Below, in pieces: positions 26,703 to 35,467 of a stretch of 64,000 bases of DNA. This stretch comes from JBHJGP01 sp050331695 (GTDB lineage: Bacteria > Pseudomonadota > Alphaproteobacteria > Geminicoccales > Geminicoccaceae). The position numbers and the translations under genes were made by a program. A model generated the notes under the pieces. The model was given only the letters and a program-made list of their open reading frames with translations. It did not search any database and was not told where the DNA came from. Where the stretch lies: positions 1 to 64,000 of the forward strand of contig JBHJGP010000007.1 of NCBI GenBank assembly GCA_050331695.1, written 5' to 3'. The number at the start of each line of letters is the position of its first letter. Within the stretch, counting starts at the first letter, position 1.

Positions 26703-28031
26703 TCAAAACGCGACCTTGCCGTAGAGCGTTACGATATCGATGTCGCTCTCATAGGATCCCGACAGATTGCCCCGGAACGTGTTGCCGACACCGGCCGTCG
26801 TCAGATTGATCTCACCGTCTTCGAGAAAGATCCGGCTGTAGCCGACACCGAGCGTGGCGCCGGTGAACGGCTTCCAGTCGACGCCGGCTGAAATCCAGTA
26901 ACGGTTGTTTCCGGGCACTCGCGGGGTCCGCGTGGAATCGGGGATCGGGCTTTGATCGAACGCCACGCTGAACTTGAGCCCGACCCCCTCGGTGGCCTGA
27001 TAGGCCGAGCCTAGAGAGACGAAGAAACTGTCGTTCCAGTTTTCCTCGGTGATGCTGTCGGGTTCCGCCGGGTTGTCGAACTCGATGACCAGATCGTCGA
27101 AGCGGCTCCAGTCGGTCCACTCGAAGGTGCCGAACAGGGTCAGGCTGTTGGTTAGGTCCTGGGAGACCCCAACGTAGAGTAGCGCTGGTACCGTGAGGTC
27201 GGCATCGATGCCGCCATCAACGAATTGGCCCGTTGCCGCCGAGAGAGCGGCGCCGATACCGGCATCATCCAGCGTGAAATCGGCGCTGCCCGAAAGCTCA
27301 TGGGTCACTGACGATCGAAAGCCGACACCCACTCGGGTGCTTTCGGTCGGCTCGAGCATGGCGCCGAGCGTGAAACCTGCGGAAAAATCGTCGCCGGAAA
27401 CCCGGGCGAAGCCATCCTGGGCCGTTGGTATCGCGCCGGGCACACCGGCGACGGCGCCGATGGTGCCGAAGTCAATCGCATTGCGGAGATCGGCGTCCGC
27501 ATATTGGATCTGGGCGCCGGCGCCCAGCGACAGAAGCTTGTTCACCCGGTAGGCCAGATTGGGGTTCACGTTGATCGTGATCAGTTGCGAGAACGTGCCG
27601 TGGTAGCGGGTGATCCCGTCCGGCACGTTCTCGGTGGTGAGACCGAACGGTGCCGTAATGCCGAGGCCAGCGTAGACACGATCGAATTGAGCCGTTCCGT
27701 AAACCGCGGGCACGGCTGCGTCGGTGCCGATATCGTTGCCGAAAACGCCGGTGATCGGCGCGCCGGTGATGGTCGAGGCCTCGGCATCGACGAGTTCAGC
27801 GCGCGGAATGATAATGCTGAGATTGGCGTTGGCCTGGTGCCCCTCGTTGAGGACCAAGGTTGCCGGATTGAAGAACTGCCCGCTGGGATCCGGGAAAACA
27901 GCGGCACCGGCGAAGGACAAAGCTTGACCAAAGCCACTCTGCTCGCGGATCTCGAAGCCCGCCGCCCAAGCATTGGCGGCCAGCAAAAGTGATGACGCGG
28001 GGGCCAGCGCCGCGCCGGCGATCTTGTTCAT
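26703..28031 (-). CDS. FadL/OmpP1-type outer-membrane transporter
   Basis: A 442-residue outer-membrane beta-barrel of the FadL/TodX group for hydrophobic compounds such as long-chain fatty acids. A signal peptide ends near ANAWAAGFEIREQ. The N-terminal hatch segment SGFGQALSFAGAAVFPDPSGQFFNPA is characteristic. Repeated amphipathic strands lead to a C-terminal VTLYGKVAF, with the terminal phenylalanine used by the Bam complex. It is divergent from a TetR regulator across 162 bases containing a perfect dyad at 28168-28183. Transport of fatty acids fits the beta-oxidation operon and DSF-like genes further right, but no direct link is shown. Confidence 0.9.
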   Translation of the reverse strand: MNKIAGAALAPASSLLLAANAWAAGFEIREQSGFGQALSFAGAAVFPDPSGQFFNPATLVLNEGHQANANLSIIIPRAELVDAEASTITGAPITGVFGNDIGTDAAVPAVYGTAQFDRVYAGLGITAPFGLTTENVPDGITRYHGTFSQLITINVNPNLAYRVNKLLSLGAGAQIQYADADLRNAIDFGTIGAVAGVPGAIPTAQDGFARVSGDDFSAGFTLGAMLEPTESTRVGVGFRSSVTHELSGSADFTLDDAGIGAALSAATGQFVDGGIDADLTVPALLYVGVSQDLTNSLTLFGTFEWTDWSRFDDLVIEFDNPAEPDSITEENWNDSFFVSLGSAYQATEGVGLKFSVAFDQSPIPDSTRTPRVPGNNRYWISAGVDWKPFTGATLGVGYSRIFLEDGEINLTTAGVGNTFRGNLSGSYESDIDIVTLYGKVAF

Positions 28032-28097
28032 TCATGCCTCTCAACCTGGAGCCCGCCGCGCTCCCGTTATAGGCGGATAGCCCTGCCGTGCTAGGTA

Positions 28098-28117
28098 CTA
28101 AAGCGCTAAATCTTTAG
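28098..28117. repeat. Inverted repeat upstream of the FadL-type gene
   Basis: Perfect six-base arms, CTAAAG and CTTTAG, are separated by eight bases. The site lies 66 to 86 bases before the FadL-type start codon in the divergent region shared with tetR. It could be a regulator site; nothing ties it to a specific protein. Confidence 0.3.
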
Positions 28118-28167
28118 GTTTCTGGGGATAAACGGGCTGAGTTTCAGTATAGAGGGTCTTGTAATTA

Positions 28168-28183
28168 ATGAACGTGGGTTCAT
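28168..28183. promoter_or_regulatory. Perfect dyad, candidate TetR operator
   Basis: ATGAAC-GTGG-GTTCAT is a perfect inverted repeat with six-base arms, ending ten bases before the tetR ATG. A related site with the same left arm and four-base spacer (ATGAAC-ACAC-GATCAC) lies at 28837-28852, after the tetR stop and before the AhpD-like gene. Both positions suit a regulator controlling its own gene and its neighbour. Confidence 0.55.
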
Positions 28184-28193
28184 ATTGCGCGCC

Positions 28194-28796
28194 ATGAACG
28201 ATCGCGTTCCCCTTCCTGGCAGGCCGCGTGCTTTCGATCCAGACACTGCCCTGGACGCGGCTATGAGGGCATTTCACCGCTATGGTCTGGCAGGCACCAC
28301 CTACGATGTGCTGGAGCAATCCACCGGCTTGCGACGGCAAAGTCTGGTCTATGCCTTCGGCGACAAGCGCGCCTTATTCGATGCTGCGCTTCGCCGCTAC
28401 GCCGATCGCCGGGTTGAGGACATCGTCATCTGTTTGACTACGTCGACCTCGCCGGCGGCCGGGATACGCGCAGCGTTTGGACTATGGCTGAACGACGCGC
28501 GCGACGGGGAACACCGGGGTTGTCTTCTAGTCAACACAGCCGGCGAAGTCGGCCCGCATGACGAGGCGGTGGCGACCATCGTTGAAGCGGCGACGGCGCG
28601 TTTGATCGCCGCGTTCGAGACAGCATTTGCCCGCGCGCGCCATGCCGGCGAGTTGCGCACCGACGCCGACATCGCTGAGCTTTCGCGCTGCGCCGTGGCG
28701 CTTGGTGACGGCGCGTTGCTACACGCACACAACGCCGGCTCCGCCGAACTGGCGGAAGCAAGCCTAAGAGGTTTTCTCACGATCGTACTCGACTAG
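28194..28796 (+). CDS. TetR family transcriptional regulator
   Basis: A 200-residue TetR/AcrR repressor. The N-terminal helix-turn-helix spans about residues 10-55, with GRPRAFDPDTALDAAMRAFHRYG and a recognition stretch LEQSTGLRRQSLVYAFGDKRALF. The C-terminal ligand domain includes a GCLLVNTAGEVGPHDEAV segment seen in AcrR-like members. I use the ATG at 28194; a TTG three codons earlier is in frame. It is divergent from the FadL-type gene and lies upstream of an AhpD-like gene on the same strand. Candidate operators flank it on both sides, suggesting autoregulation and control of the AhpD-like gene. The ligand is unknown. Confidence 0.9.
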   Translation: MNDRVPLPGRPRAFDPDTALDAAMRAFHRYGLAGTTYDVLEQSTGLRRQSLVYAFGDKRALFDAALRRYADRRVEDIVICLTTSTSPAAGIRAAFGLWLNDARDGEHRGCLLVNTAGEVGPHDEAVATIVEAATARLIAAFETAFARARHAGELRTDADIAELSRCAVALGDGALLHAHNAGSAELAEASLRGFLTIVLD

Positions 28797-28836
28797 CCGA
28801 ATGATCGTGCCGATTACGTTGAGACGTGTGGAGTAT

Positions 28837-28852
28837 ATGAACACACGATCAC
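28837..28852. promoter_or_regulatory. Second candidate TetR operator
   Basis: ATGAAC-ACAC-GATCAC shares the left arm and spacer length of the perfect dyad at 28168-28183; the right arm matches GTTCAT at four of six positions. It lies between the tetR stop and the AhpD-like start, where a repressor site would be expected. Confidence 0.4.
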
Positions 28853-28908
28853 AAAAAGGAGTCACAACGTGAGCAATGGACGCGGAATGCCAATGGGAGC
28901 TTCTCGAC

Positions 28909-29511
28909 ATGACCGAACCTTTTCCCTTGCACGACGAAACAACCTCACCCGAGGCTTCCCGTGAGGCGCTTGCCACCACCAAGCGCAATTTTGGCATGAT
29001 CCCGAACCTGGAACGGGTCATGGCGACCGCACCGGCCCTGCTCGCCGCCTATAGTAGTGCCTGGAACGGGTTCGACACCACGTCTCTCTCGCGGATCGAG
29101 CAACAGGTTGTTTACCAAACCGCGAACTTCGAGAACGATTGCACCTATTGCGTGCCGTGGCACAGCTATCTCGCCAAACAGGCGCAAATCAAGCCCGGCG
29201 ATGTCGAGGCGTTGCGCACCGGTGCCGAACTGAGCGAACCGAAGTTGCAGGCGTTACGCGTCTTTACACGACAATTGATCCACAACCGCGGTAAGATCGC
29301 TCACGCCGATCTCGATGCCTTCTTCGCCGCCGGTTACGAACCTCAACAAGCGCTTGAGGTGGTGCTCGGTATCGCCATCAAAGTGATGAGCAACTACACC
29401 AATGCCATCGCGGGCACGCCGCTGGACCGGGAAGTTGCGAAACTGGCCTGGCGGAAGCCAATCGTCACCACGCGCTCTGGTGATACGCCGGCATCGGACC
29501 ATACCGTGTGA
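28909..29511 (+). CDS. AhpD-like/carboxymuconolactone decarboxylase family protein
   Basis: A 200-residue protein of the carboxymuconolactone decarboxylase/alkylhydroperoxidase D superfamily. The SPEASREALATTKRNFGMIPNLERVMATAPALLAAY segment is typical of the family. The redox pair is C78-T-Y-C81, followed by WHSYLA, with its histidine three residues after the second cysteine. Such proteins reduce peroxides through the CxxC pair. I chose the ATG at 28909, where homology begins and GGGAG lies nine bases upstream; an in-frame ATG at 28876 would add eleven residues. Its tetR neighbour and the candidate operator in between suggest induction by an oxidant or organic compound. Confidence 0.88.
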   Translation: MTEPFPLHDETTSPEASREALATTKRNFGMIPNLERVMATAPALLAAYSSAWNGFDTTSLSRIEQQVVYQTANFENDCTYCVPWHSYLAKQAQIKPGDVEALRTGAELSEPKLQALRVFTRQLIHNRGKIAHADLDAFFAAGYEPQQALEVVLGIAIKVMSNYTNAIAGTPLDREVAKLAWRKPIVTTRSGDTPASDHTV

Positions 29512-29590
29512 GCAAAGCTTGGGCGTATTTGTCGATCGCGCCAGCTTTTGAGGTTACGGGGGCGAGCGACTCATCCCCGTCGACGGCCGC

Positions 29591-31378
29591 CTAAAAGGTC
29601 TCGTCGGCCGGGGCCATGACGCTGGCTTTGCCGGCCATGACACGGGCGAAAAGCATGGAGGTTTCCGGCAGGACACGGGCGTAGAAGAAACGGGCGGTGT
29701 CCAGTTTTGCCCGATAGAAATCGTTCCCCTTGCCGTTGGCCTTGGGCGCCGCAACCGCCACCATACGAGCCCACATGAAGGCCAGCGCCACGAGCGCGAA
29801 CAGCCGAAGATAGTCGGAAGCGGCGGCACCGGCTTCTTCCGGGGCGGCCAGACCCCGCTGGGCGATCACTACGGTGGCCTGCTGCAAGCGGCCGAAGGCT
29901 TTCGCCAGAGCGGGCGTGAACTCGCCGAGCGTGGCGTCGCTCTGATGGATGTCGATGAAGCCCTGCACGGGATGAAAAAACCGCCGGAGCAAGCGCCCCA
30001 TGCCCTGGCCCATCTTCCGGCCGACGAGGTCCAGTGCCTGGATGCCGTTAGCACCTTCGTAGAGCTGGGCGATCCGCGCGTCGCGGATCAACTGCTCCAT
30101 GCCCCACTCCCGGATGTAGCCGTGACCGCCGAAGATCTGGACGCCTCGATTGGCGGCGTCGGTGCCGTGATCGGTGAAGAACGCCTTGATGATCGGGGTC
30201 ATCAGTTGGACCAGATCATCCGCCTGTTGGCGTTCCTTCGGATCGGTGTGATGCTTGGCGACGTCGATTTCGAGGCCGATCCAAAGGGCCAACGCCCGGC
30301 TCGCCTCGTTGATCGCGCGCATGGTCAGGAGATGATTGCGCACGTCCGGGTGGACGATGATCGGATCGGCCGGTTTGTCCGGCGCCTTGGGCCCGGCGAG
30401 TGAGCGCCCCTGATGGCGTTCCTTCGCGTAGGCCACGGCCGACTGGTAGGCGGTCTCGGCGAGGCCCAAACCCTGCATGCCGACCAGAAGGCGGGCCTCG
30501 TTCATCATGGTGAACATGGCCTTCATGCCGCCATGACGCTCGCCCACCAGATAGCCGATGGCCTCGTCATAGTTCATGACGCAAGTCGACGACGCCTTGA
30601 TCCCCATTTTGTGCTCGATCGAGCCGCAGAAAACGCCGTTGCGCGCACCCAGGCTGCCGTCCTCGTTGACCAGGAACTTTGGCACCAGAAACATAGAAAT
30701 GCCCTTGGTGCCCGGTGGCGCGTCCGGCAGTTTGGCGAGCACCAGGTGGATGATGTTCTCCGTCAGGTCCTGCTCACCGCCGGAGATGAAGATCTTGGTG
30801 CCGGTGATCCGATAGCTGCCATCGTCCTGTGGCTCGGCCCGGCTTCGTATCAGACCGAGATCGGTGCCGGCGTGGGGTTCGGTCAGGTTCATGGTGCCTG
30901 CCCACTCGCCGCTGGCCAGTCGCGGCAGGTAGGTGTTCTTCAGTTCATCATCCGCCCAGTGCTCGATCGCGTCATAGGCTCCGTGGGTGAGGCCGGGATA
31001 GATACCGAAACTCAGATTGGTCGAGCACATCAGTTCCGAAAACGCGAAATAGACGCTGTTCGGCAGACCCTGGCCGTCATAGTCGTTGGCCGCCGAAACG
31101 CCGACCCAACCGCCCTCGGCGAACCGGCGATAGGCGTCCTTGAAGCCTTCGGGCGTGTAAACGACACCGTTCTCGAAGCGGCAGCCCTCCTCGTCACCGG
31201 AACGATTGAGCGGCAATAGCTCCTGTTCACAAAAGCGAGCACCCTCCTCGAGGACCGAATCCACGAGATCGGCCGCCGCTTCACCGTAGGGCGGCAGACT
31301 GGCGACGCGGGCGTCATAGTCCAAGAGGTCGAACATGACGAAGCGGATGTCGTCGAGCGGCGCTTGGTAGGTCACCAT
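29591..31378 (-). CDS. Acyl-CoA dehydrogenase (FadE-type)
   Basis: A 595-residue FAD enzyme that makes the first double bond in acyl-CoA beta-oxidation. An N-terminal extension (YQAPLDDIRFVMFDLLDY) typical of the long acyl-CoA dehydrogenases is present. The core has MNLTEPHAGTDLGLIRSRA, TGTKIFISGGEQDL and GVQIFGGHGYIREWGMEQLIRDARIAQLYEGANGIQ, the last carrying the catalytic glutamate region. A C-terminal helical extra domain (about 470-595) follows. I use the ATG at 31376-31378 with GGAGA upstream; the open frame upstream is unrelated. It lies 43 bases after the multienzyme gene and ends the operon. Confidence 0.92.
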   Translation of the reverse strand: MVTYQAPLDDIRFVMFDLLDYDARVASLPPYGEAAADLVDSVLEEGARFCEQELLPLNRSGDEEGCRFENGVVYTPEGFKDAYRRFAEGGWVGVSAANDYDGQGLPNSVYFAFSELMCSTNLSFGIYPGLTHGAYDAIEHWADDELKNTYLPRLASGEWAGTMNLTEPHAGTDLGLIRSRAEPQDDGSYRITGTKIFISGGEQDLTENIIHLVLAKLPDAPPGTKGISMFLVPKFLVNEDGSLGARNGVFCGSIEHKMGIKASSTCVMNYDEAIGYLVGERHGGMKAMFTMMNEARLLVGMQGLGLAETAYQSAVAYAKERHQGRSLAGPKAPDKPADPIIVHPDVRNHLLTMRAINEASRALALWIGLEIDVAKHHTDPKERQQADDLVQLMTPIIKAFFTDHGTDAANRGVQIFGGHGYIREWGMEQLIRDARIAQLYEGANGIQALDLVGRKMGQGMGRLLRRFFHPVQGFIDIHQSDATLGEFTPALAKAFGRLQQATVVIAQRGLAAPEEAGAAASDYLRLFALVALAFMWARMVAVAAPKANGKGNDFYRAKLDTARFFYARVLPETSMLFARVMAGKASVMAPADETF

Positions 31379-31421
31379 CGGTCCATCTCCCGGCCGGCGG
31401 CTCGGCGCCGCCGCGCCTGGT

Positions 31422-33752
31422 CTAGTTGCGCAAGGGCTTTCCGGTCTCAAGCGTGTGCTGCATGCGTTCGAGGGTCGGCTCGGTCCGAATGAGGTTCATG
31501 AAGGCCTGGCGCTCAAGCTTGAGCACTTCGCTCTCGCGCAAGGGCGCCGTCATGTCGGCCGTCTTGCCGCCGGTGAGAACAAGTCCCAGTTGCTCGACCA
31601 CCTTATGGTCATGGGGCGTGATCTGCCCCTTGAGATCGAGATCGTGGACCGCGAGCTGAAGCGCCGAGCGACCGGTGGCTCCGGGCAGGGTGAAGCTCGG
31701 CCGCTCCGGTGGCGCATAGCCGTCGACCATGGAGAGCGCCTTCACCTTGGCGGCGGCCAGCACCCGATCGCGGTTGAAAACGATCTCATCGGTGCCCGCG
31801 AGGAAACCCATCTCCTTGGCCTCGAAAGCGGATTTGGCGACGCTCGCCATGCCGATGGTCTGAAAGGCCTGGGCAGGCCCGGCCATCGGCCCCTTCGGCC
31901 TTCTCGGATCGCTCGCCATGCGGGAAAGGAGCTCGGCACAGCCGCCCCAGGCCGGGACCAGGCCGACGCCCGTTTCGACCAGGCCAATGTAGGTTTCAGC
32001 GTGGGCGACTACCGCGTCCGCCGACATCACCAACTCGCAACCGCCGCCGAGCGCCATGCCCGAGGGCGCCGCCACCACCGGGAACTTAGCGTATTTCATC
32101 GCCCGGTAGATCGCCTGGCCCTTGGCGACCATCTCATCCACCTGCTGCCAGAGGCCGACATTGGCGGCGAACAGCGCGAGCCCGATATTGGCGCCAGCGG
32201 AGAAATTGCTGCCTTCATTGTGGATGACGAGCGCTTTTCCGCTCGAAGCCGTGATGCCGATCGTGTCGTTCAGAAGCTCGAGGACCGCCGTGTCGATCGT
32301 ATTGAGCTTGGTGTGGACCTCGAAGCAAAAGACGCCGTCGCCCAGATCCCACAAGGAGGCCGAGCCGTTCTTCTTCAAAGGTTTCGAGCGCCGCTTGAGA
32401 TCAGCAAGAAGCGTGACGCCCTCAGGACGGATGACCGGCGTGTAACCGCCATCGAAGGCGAGATGCTGAAGGGTGCCGTCGTCAACCCGATAAAACCCTT
32501 CGGCCGAGGCGGCGGCTTCAAGCATGGGAGGCACAGGCTGGCCAGCTTCGGCGCACATCTTGGCGAAGTTCTCGGCACCAAGCTGGTCGATGAGCTCGAA
32601 CGGTCCCTTCTTCCAATTGTAGCCGAGCCGCATGGCGGCATCGATCGACGCGCAGTCATGGGCGATTTCCGGCGCTATGGCCGCGGCGTAAGCGAGCGTC
32701 TGGCCCAACACGCGCCGGGCATATTCACCACCCCGGTCCTGACCCTGGAGCAGTGCCGCCGGCCCGCCATGCTTGACCGCTTCGAGTGAAGCGAGTGCTG
32801 GCTTCTTGGCTGGCGCGAAGTCGCCCGTCTCGAGGTCGATCGCTTCTTTAACCCTGCCGCCTTCGGCGCGGTTCAGCCGGTAGAAGCCGCCCTTGCCCTT
32901 GCGCCCGGTATAGCCCTGTTCGATCAGGCGCCCGAGCAACGGCCAGTCGCGGCGAACGCGGTTGTAGCCATCATCCGCCGGCAGCGCCTTGGCCAGGCTT
33001 TGATCGACATAAGGGATCAAATCGAGGCCGACCAGATCGATGAGACCGAAGGCGCCGGTCTTGGGAAAGCCGAACGGCCGGCCCATGACGGCATCGGCTT
33101 CCTCGACGCTGAGGCCGAGATCGAGAGCCGCGGTGATCGCCGCCTGGATCCAAAAGCTGCCGATCCGATTGGCGATGAAGCCCGGCGTGTCCTTGGCTTC
33201 GACCACGGTCTTGCCCAAACGCCGGTCACAGAAATCGGTGAAAGCCGCCACCAGCTCGGGCTCGACCTCGTCGCCAGCGACCAGCTCTAGAAGCCGCATA
33301 TAGCGGGGCGGATTGAAGAAGTGGCTGATGAGGAACCGCTTGGCCAGCGCCGGCGCCATCGATTTCATCAGTTCCGCCCGAGGCAGGGTCGACGTATTGG
33401 AGGTCAGCACGGCTTCCGGCTTCGCGACCTCGGCGATACGTTCGTAGAGCGCGTGCTTGACGTCCAATCGCTCGACCACCGCCTCAAGGATCCAATCCGC
33501 ACCCGCTAGCCGGGTGAAATCATCCTCGAGATTGCCGACCTCGATCCGCCGGGCAGCGGCCTTGGTCATGAACGGTGCCGGGTCAGCCTTCAGCATGCGG
33601 CTGACGGCGGTGGCGGCGATGGTATTGCGGCTCGACGCTTCCGGCGGAACGATGTCCAAGAGCAAAACCTCGAGACCGGCATTGGCGCACTGAGCCGCGA
33701 TCTGCGAGCCCATCACGCCGGCACCGAGGACGGCGACCTGGTTGATGGTCAT
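31422..33752 (-). CDS. 3-hydroxyacyl-CoA dehydrogenase/enoyl-CoA hydratase multienzyme
   Basis: A 776-residue bifunctional beta-oxidation enzyme with domains in the FadN order rather than FadB order. The NAD-binding dehydrogenase comes first (VLGAGVMGSQIAAQCANAG, then NTSTLPRAEL and SHFFNPPRYMRLLELV). Two 3HCDH C-terminal parts follow, and a crotonase domain lies at about 470-680 (SGMALGGGCELVMSAD and VGLVETGVGLVPAWGG, giving the two glutamates). It hydrates enoyl-CoA and oxidises the 3-hydroxyacyl-CoA. It starts 12 bases after the thiolase stop. The thiolase, multienzyme and dehydrogenase set matches the content of the Bacillus fadNAE operon. Confidence 0.93.
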   Translation of the reverse strand: MTINQVAVLGAGVMGSQIAAQCANAGLEVLLLDIVPPEASSRNTIAATAVSRMLKADPAPFMTKAAARRIEVGNLEDDFTRLAGADWILEAVVERLDVKHALYERIAEVAKPEAVLTSNTSTLPRAELMKSMAPALAKRFLISHFFNPPRYMRLLELVAGDEVEPELVAAFTDFCDRRLGKTVVEAKDTPGFIANRIGSFWIQAAITAALDLGLSVEEADAVMGRPFGFPKTGAFGLIDLVGLDLIPYVDQSLAKALPADDGYNRVRRDWPLLGRLIEQGYTGRKGKGGFYRLNRAEGGRVKEAIDLETGDFAPAKKPALASLEAVKHGGPAALLQGQDRGGEYARRVLGQTLAYAAAIAPEIAHDCASIDAAMRLGYNWKKGPFELIDQLGAENFAKMCAEAGQPVPPMLEAAASAEGFYRVDDGTLQHLAFDGGYTPVIRPEGVTLLADLKRRSKPLKKNGSASLWDLGDGVFCFEVHTKLNTIDTAVLELLNDTIGITASSGKALVIHNEGSNFSAGANIGLALFAANVGLWQQVDEMVAKGQAIYRAMKYAKFPVVAAPSGMALGGGCELVMSADAVVAHAETYIGLVETGVGLVPAWGGCAELLSRMASDPRRPKGPMAGPAQAFQTIGMASVAKSAFEAKEMGFLAGTDEIVFNRDRVLAAAKVKALSMVDGYAPPERPSFTLPGATGRSALQLAVHDLDLKGQITPHDHKVVEQLGLVLTGGKTADMTAPLRESEVLKLERQAFMNLIRTEPTLERMQHTLETGKPLRN

Positions 33753-33764
33753 AGGTCGGTCTCC

Positions 33765-34901
33765 TCAGACCGCTTCGAGAACGGTCGCAATACCCTGGCC
33801 GCCGCCGATGCACTGGGTGGCCAGAGCCAAGGATTTCTGTTCGCGCTGCAGGAGCTGGGCGGCTTTGCCGGTGATCCGTGCACCAGTGGCGCCCAAGGGA
33901 TGCCCCAGAGCAATGGCGCCGCCGTCGATATTGGTGCGTTCCGGATCGATGCCGAGCTGGTCCATGCAGGCGAGCGCCTGGGAAGCGAACGCCTCGTTGA
34001 TCTCGACCAGATCGATATCGGCCATGGTGACGCCGGCCCGGGCCAGCGCTTTCTGGCTGGCGGCGACCGGCCCGATCCCCATCACCTCGGGCGCGCAGCC
34101 GGCGACCGCCACCGAGCGAACCCGCGCGAGCGGCTTGAGACCGGCCTCGCGGGCGAAGCTTTCGCTGGTGACGAGGGTGGCGGCGGCGCCATCGGTGAGC
34201 GGCGATGAGGTTCCAGCCGTGACGCTGCCGCCCTCCATGAAGGCCGGCTTCAGACCCGCAAGCGCCTCTGTGGTCGTATCCGCCCGAATGCAGCCATCGA
34301 GCTTGACCGGCTCGCCGCCATTGGTGATCGCCACGATCTCGGGATCGAGTTTGCCGGCGGCCTGGGCGGCGGCGGCCTTCTGATGGGAGGTGAGAGCGAA
34401 CTGTTCCTGGCGCTCGCGCGGGATCTGATGTTTCTGGGCCACGTTTTCAGCCGTCTCGCCCATCGACATGTAGGCCTCGGGCTTATGCTGCATCAGGCCC
34501 GGATTGGGCATCGGATTGAAGCCTGGGATCGGCACCCGGGTCATGCTCTCGACACCGGCACAGATGAAGGCGTCGCCGGCGCCCAGCGCGATCGCGCCAG
34601 CTGCCGTGTGGATCGACTGCATCGACGAGCCGCAGAACCGATTGATCGTGGCGCCAGCCACCTGGATCGGCAGATCGGCAAGCAGTCCCACCAACCGTGC
34701 CAGGTTCATGCCCTGCTCGGCCTCGGGGAAGGCGCAACCGACGATCACATCCTCGATGCTTGCGGGATCGATCTTGGTCTCAGACAGCAGCCCTCTGATC
34801 ACCTGAGCCAGCAGATCGTCCGGCCGCACCCGGCGTAAATCGCCCTTGGTCGCGAAGTGGAAGGGTGAGCGGGCGTATCCGGCGATCACCGCATGGCTCA
34901 T
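33765..34901 (-). CDS. fadA: Acetyl-CoA acyltransferase (thiolase)
   Basis: A 378-residue type II thiolase that cleaves 3-ketoacyl-CoA in the last step of beta-oxidation. The acyl cysteine is in NRFCGSSMQSIHTAAG near residue 90. The histidine lies in GGAIALGHPLGATGAR and the second cysteine in ATQCIGGGQG. Length is slightly short compared with about 390 but all catalytic residues are present. It lies 14 bases after the merR stop and 12 before the multienzyme start, so one operon. The symbol is given by role; biosynthetic thiolases are similar, but the context supports degradation. Confidence 0.93.
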   Translation of the reverse strand: MSHAVIAGYARSPFHFATKGDLRRVRPDDLLAQVIRGLLSETKIDPASIEDVIVGCAFPEAEQGMNLARLVGLLADLPIQVAGATINRFCGSSMQSIHTAAGAIALGAGDAFICAGVESMTRVPIPGFNPMPNPGLMQHKPEAYMSMGETAENVAQKHQIPRERQEQFALTSHQKAAAAQAAGKLDPEIVAITNGGEPVKLDGCIRADTTTEALAGLKPAFMEGGSVTAGTSSPLTDGAAATLVTSESFAREAGLKPLARVRSVAVAGCAPEVMGIGPVAASQKALARAGVTMADIDLVEINEAFASQALACMDQLGIDPERTNIDGGAIALGHPLGATGARITGKAAQLLQREQKSLALATQCIGGGQGIATVLEAV

Positions 34902-34915
34902 TTAGAGGCATCCTT

Positions 34916-35329
34916 TCAGTCTTCGCCGGCGACCGCGTGGAGCGACGGCATGTTTCGGGTCATCAGGTGACTATCGACGAGACTGCGGACCTCGCGCAGT
35001 TCGTCGAGTGTCTCATCCAGGGCGACGCGTTGGTCTTCGAGTTCGGCGATCCGATGGTCGATCTTCTTCCTCAGATGAGCCGACTGGGCGATCTGGTTGG
35101 TGTCAGCGTCATAAAGATCCAGCCATTCCCGGATCTCACGTAACGAGAAACCCAGCCGCTTGCCCCGCAGAATAAGGACGAGCCGGCCCCGCTCCCTTCG
35201 ACCATAAACCCGCTGGCTGCCGAAACGGCGCGGGCTGATCAGTCCCTTATCCTCGTAAAATCGAATGGCTCGGGGTGTCATCGCCAATTCTCTGGCCAGT
35301 TCGCCGATGGTACAAAAACGATCGGTCAT
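34916..35329 (-). CDS. MerR family regulator of fatty-acid catabolism
   Basis: A 137-residue MerR-type regulator. The N-terminal winged helix reads TIGELARELAMTPRAIRFYEDKGLISPRR, followed by a GRRERGRLVLILRGKRLGFSLREIREWLDLYD segment and a dimerisation coiled coil. It lacks C-terminal metal cysteines, fitting the group that controls acyl-CoA catabolism (LiuR-like). I use the ATG at 35327-35329 with GAGGA six bases upstream, rather than a TTG five codons earlier. It sits between fadD and fadA on the same strand. A palindrome upstream of fadD at 37226-37243 is its most likely operator; that pairing is inferred. Confidence 0.88.
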   Translation of the reverse strand: MTDRFCTIGELARELAMTPRAIRFYEDKGLISPRRFGSQRVYGRRERGRLVLILRGKRLGFSLREIREWLDLYDADTNQIAQSAHLRKKIDHRIAELEDQRVALDETLDELREVRSLVDSHLMTRNMPSLHAVAGED

Positions 35330-35467
35330 AGGTGTCCTCGACAAGTTTGTTCTTGTTGGCAGCGGAGACGCTGCGCATGGGCGACACGGGCGAAAAACCC
35401 GCCTCGAAAGGCACGATAGCGCCTTCGGTTCGTCATAACCCCCGGGACGCTCACGGCTGGCCGTCGG

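Noticed and set aside
28869..28965. Short GTG-started leader frame after AAGGAG, upstream of the AhpD-like gene
   Set aside because: The ribosome site is good, but the frame is out of register, about 32 codons long, and overlaps the real gene; it could be a leader peptide, but support is too thin.
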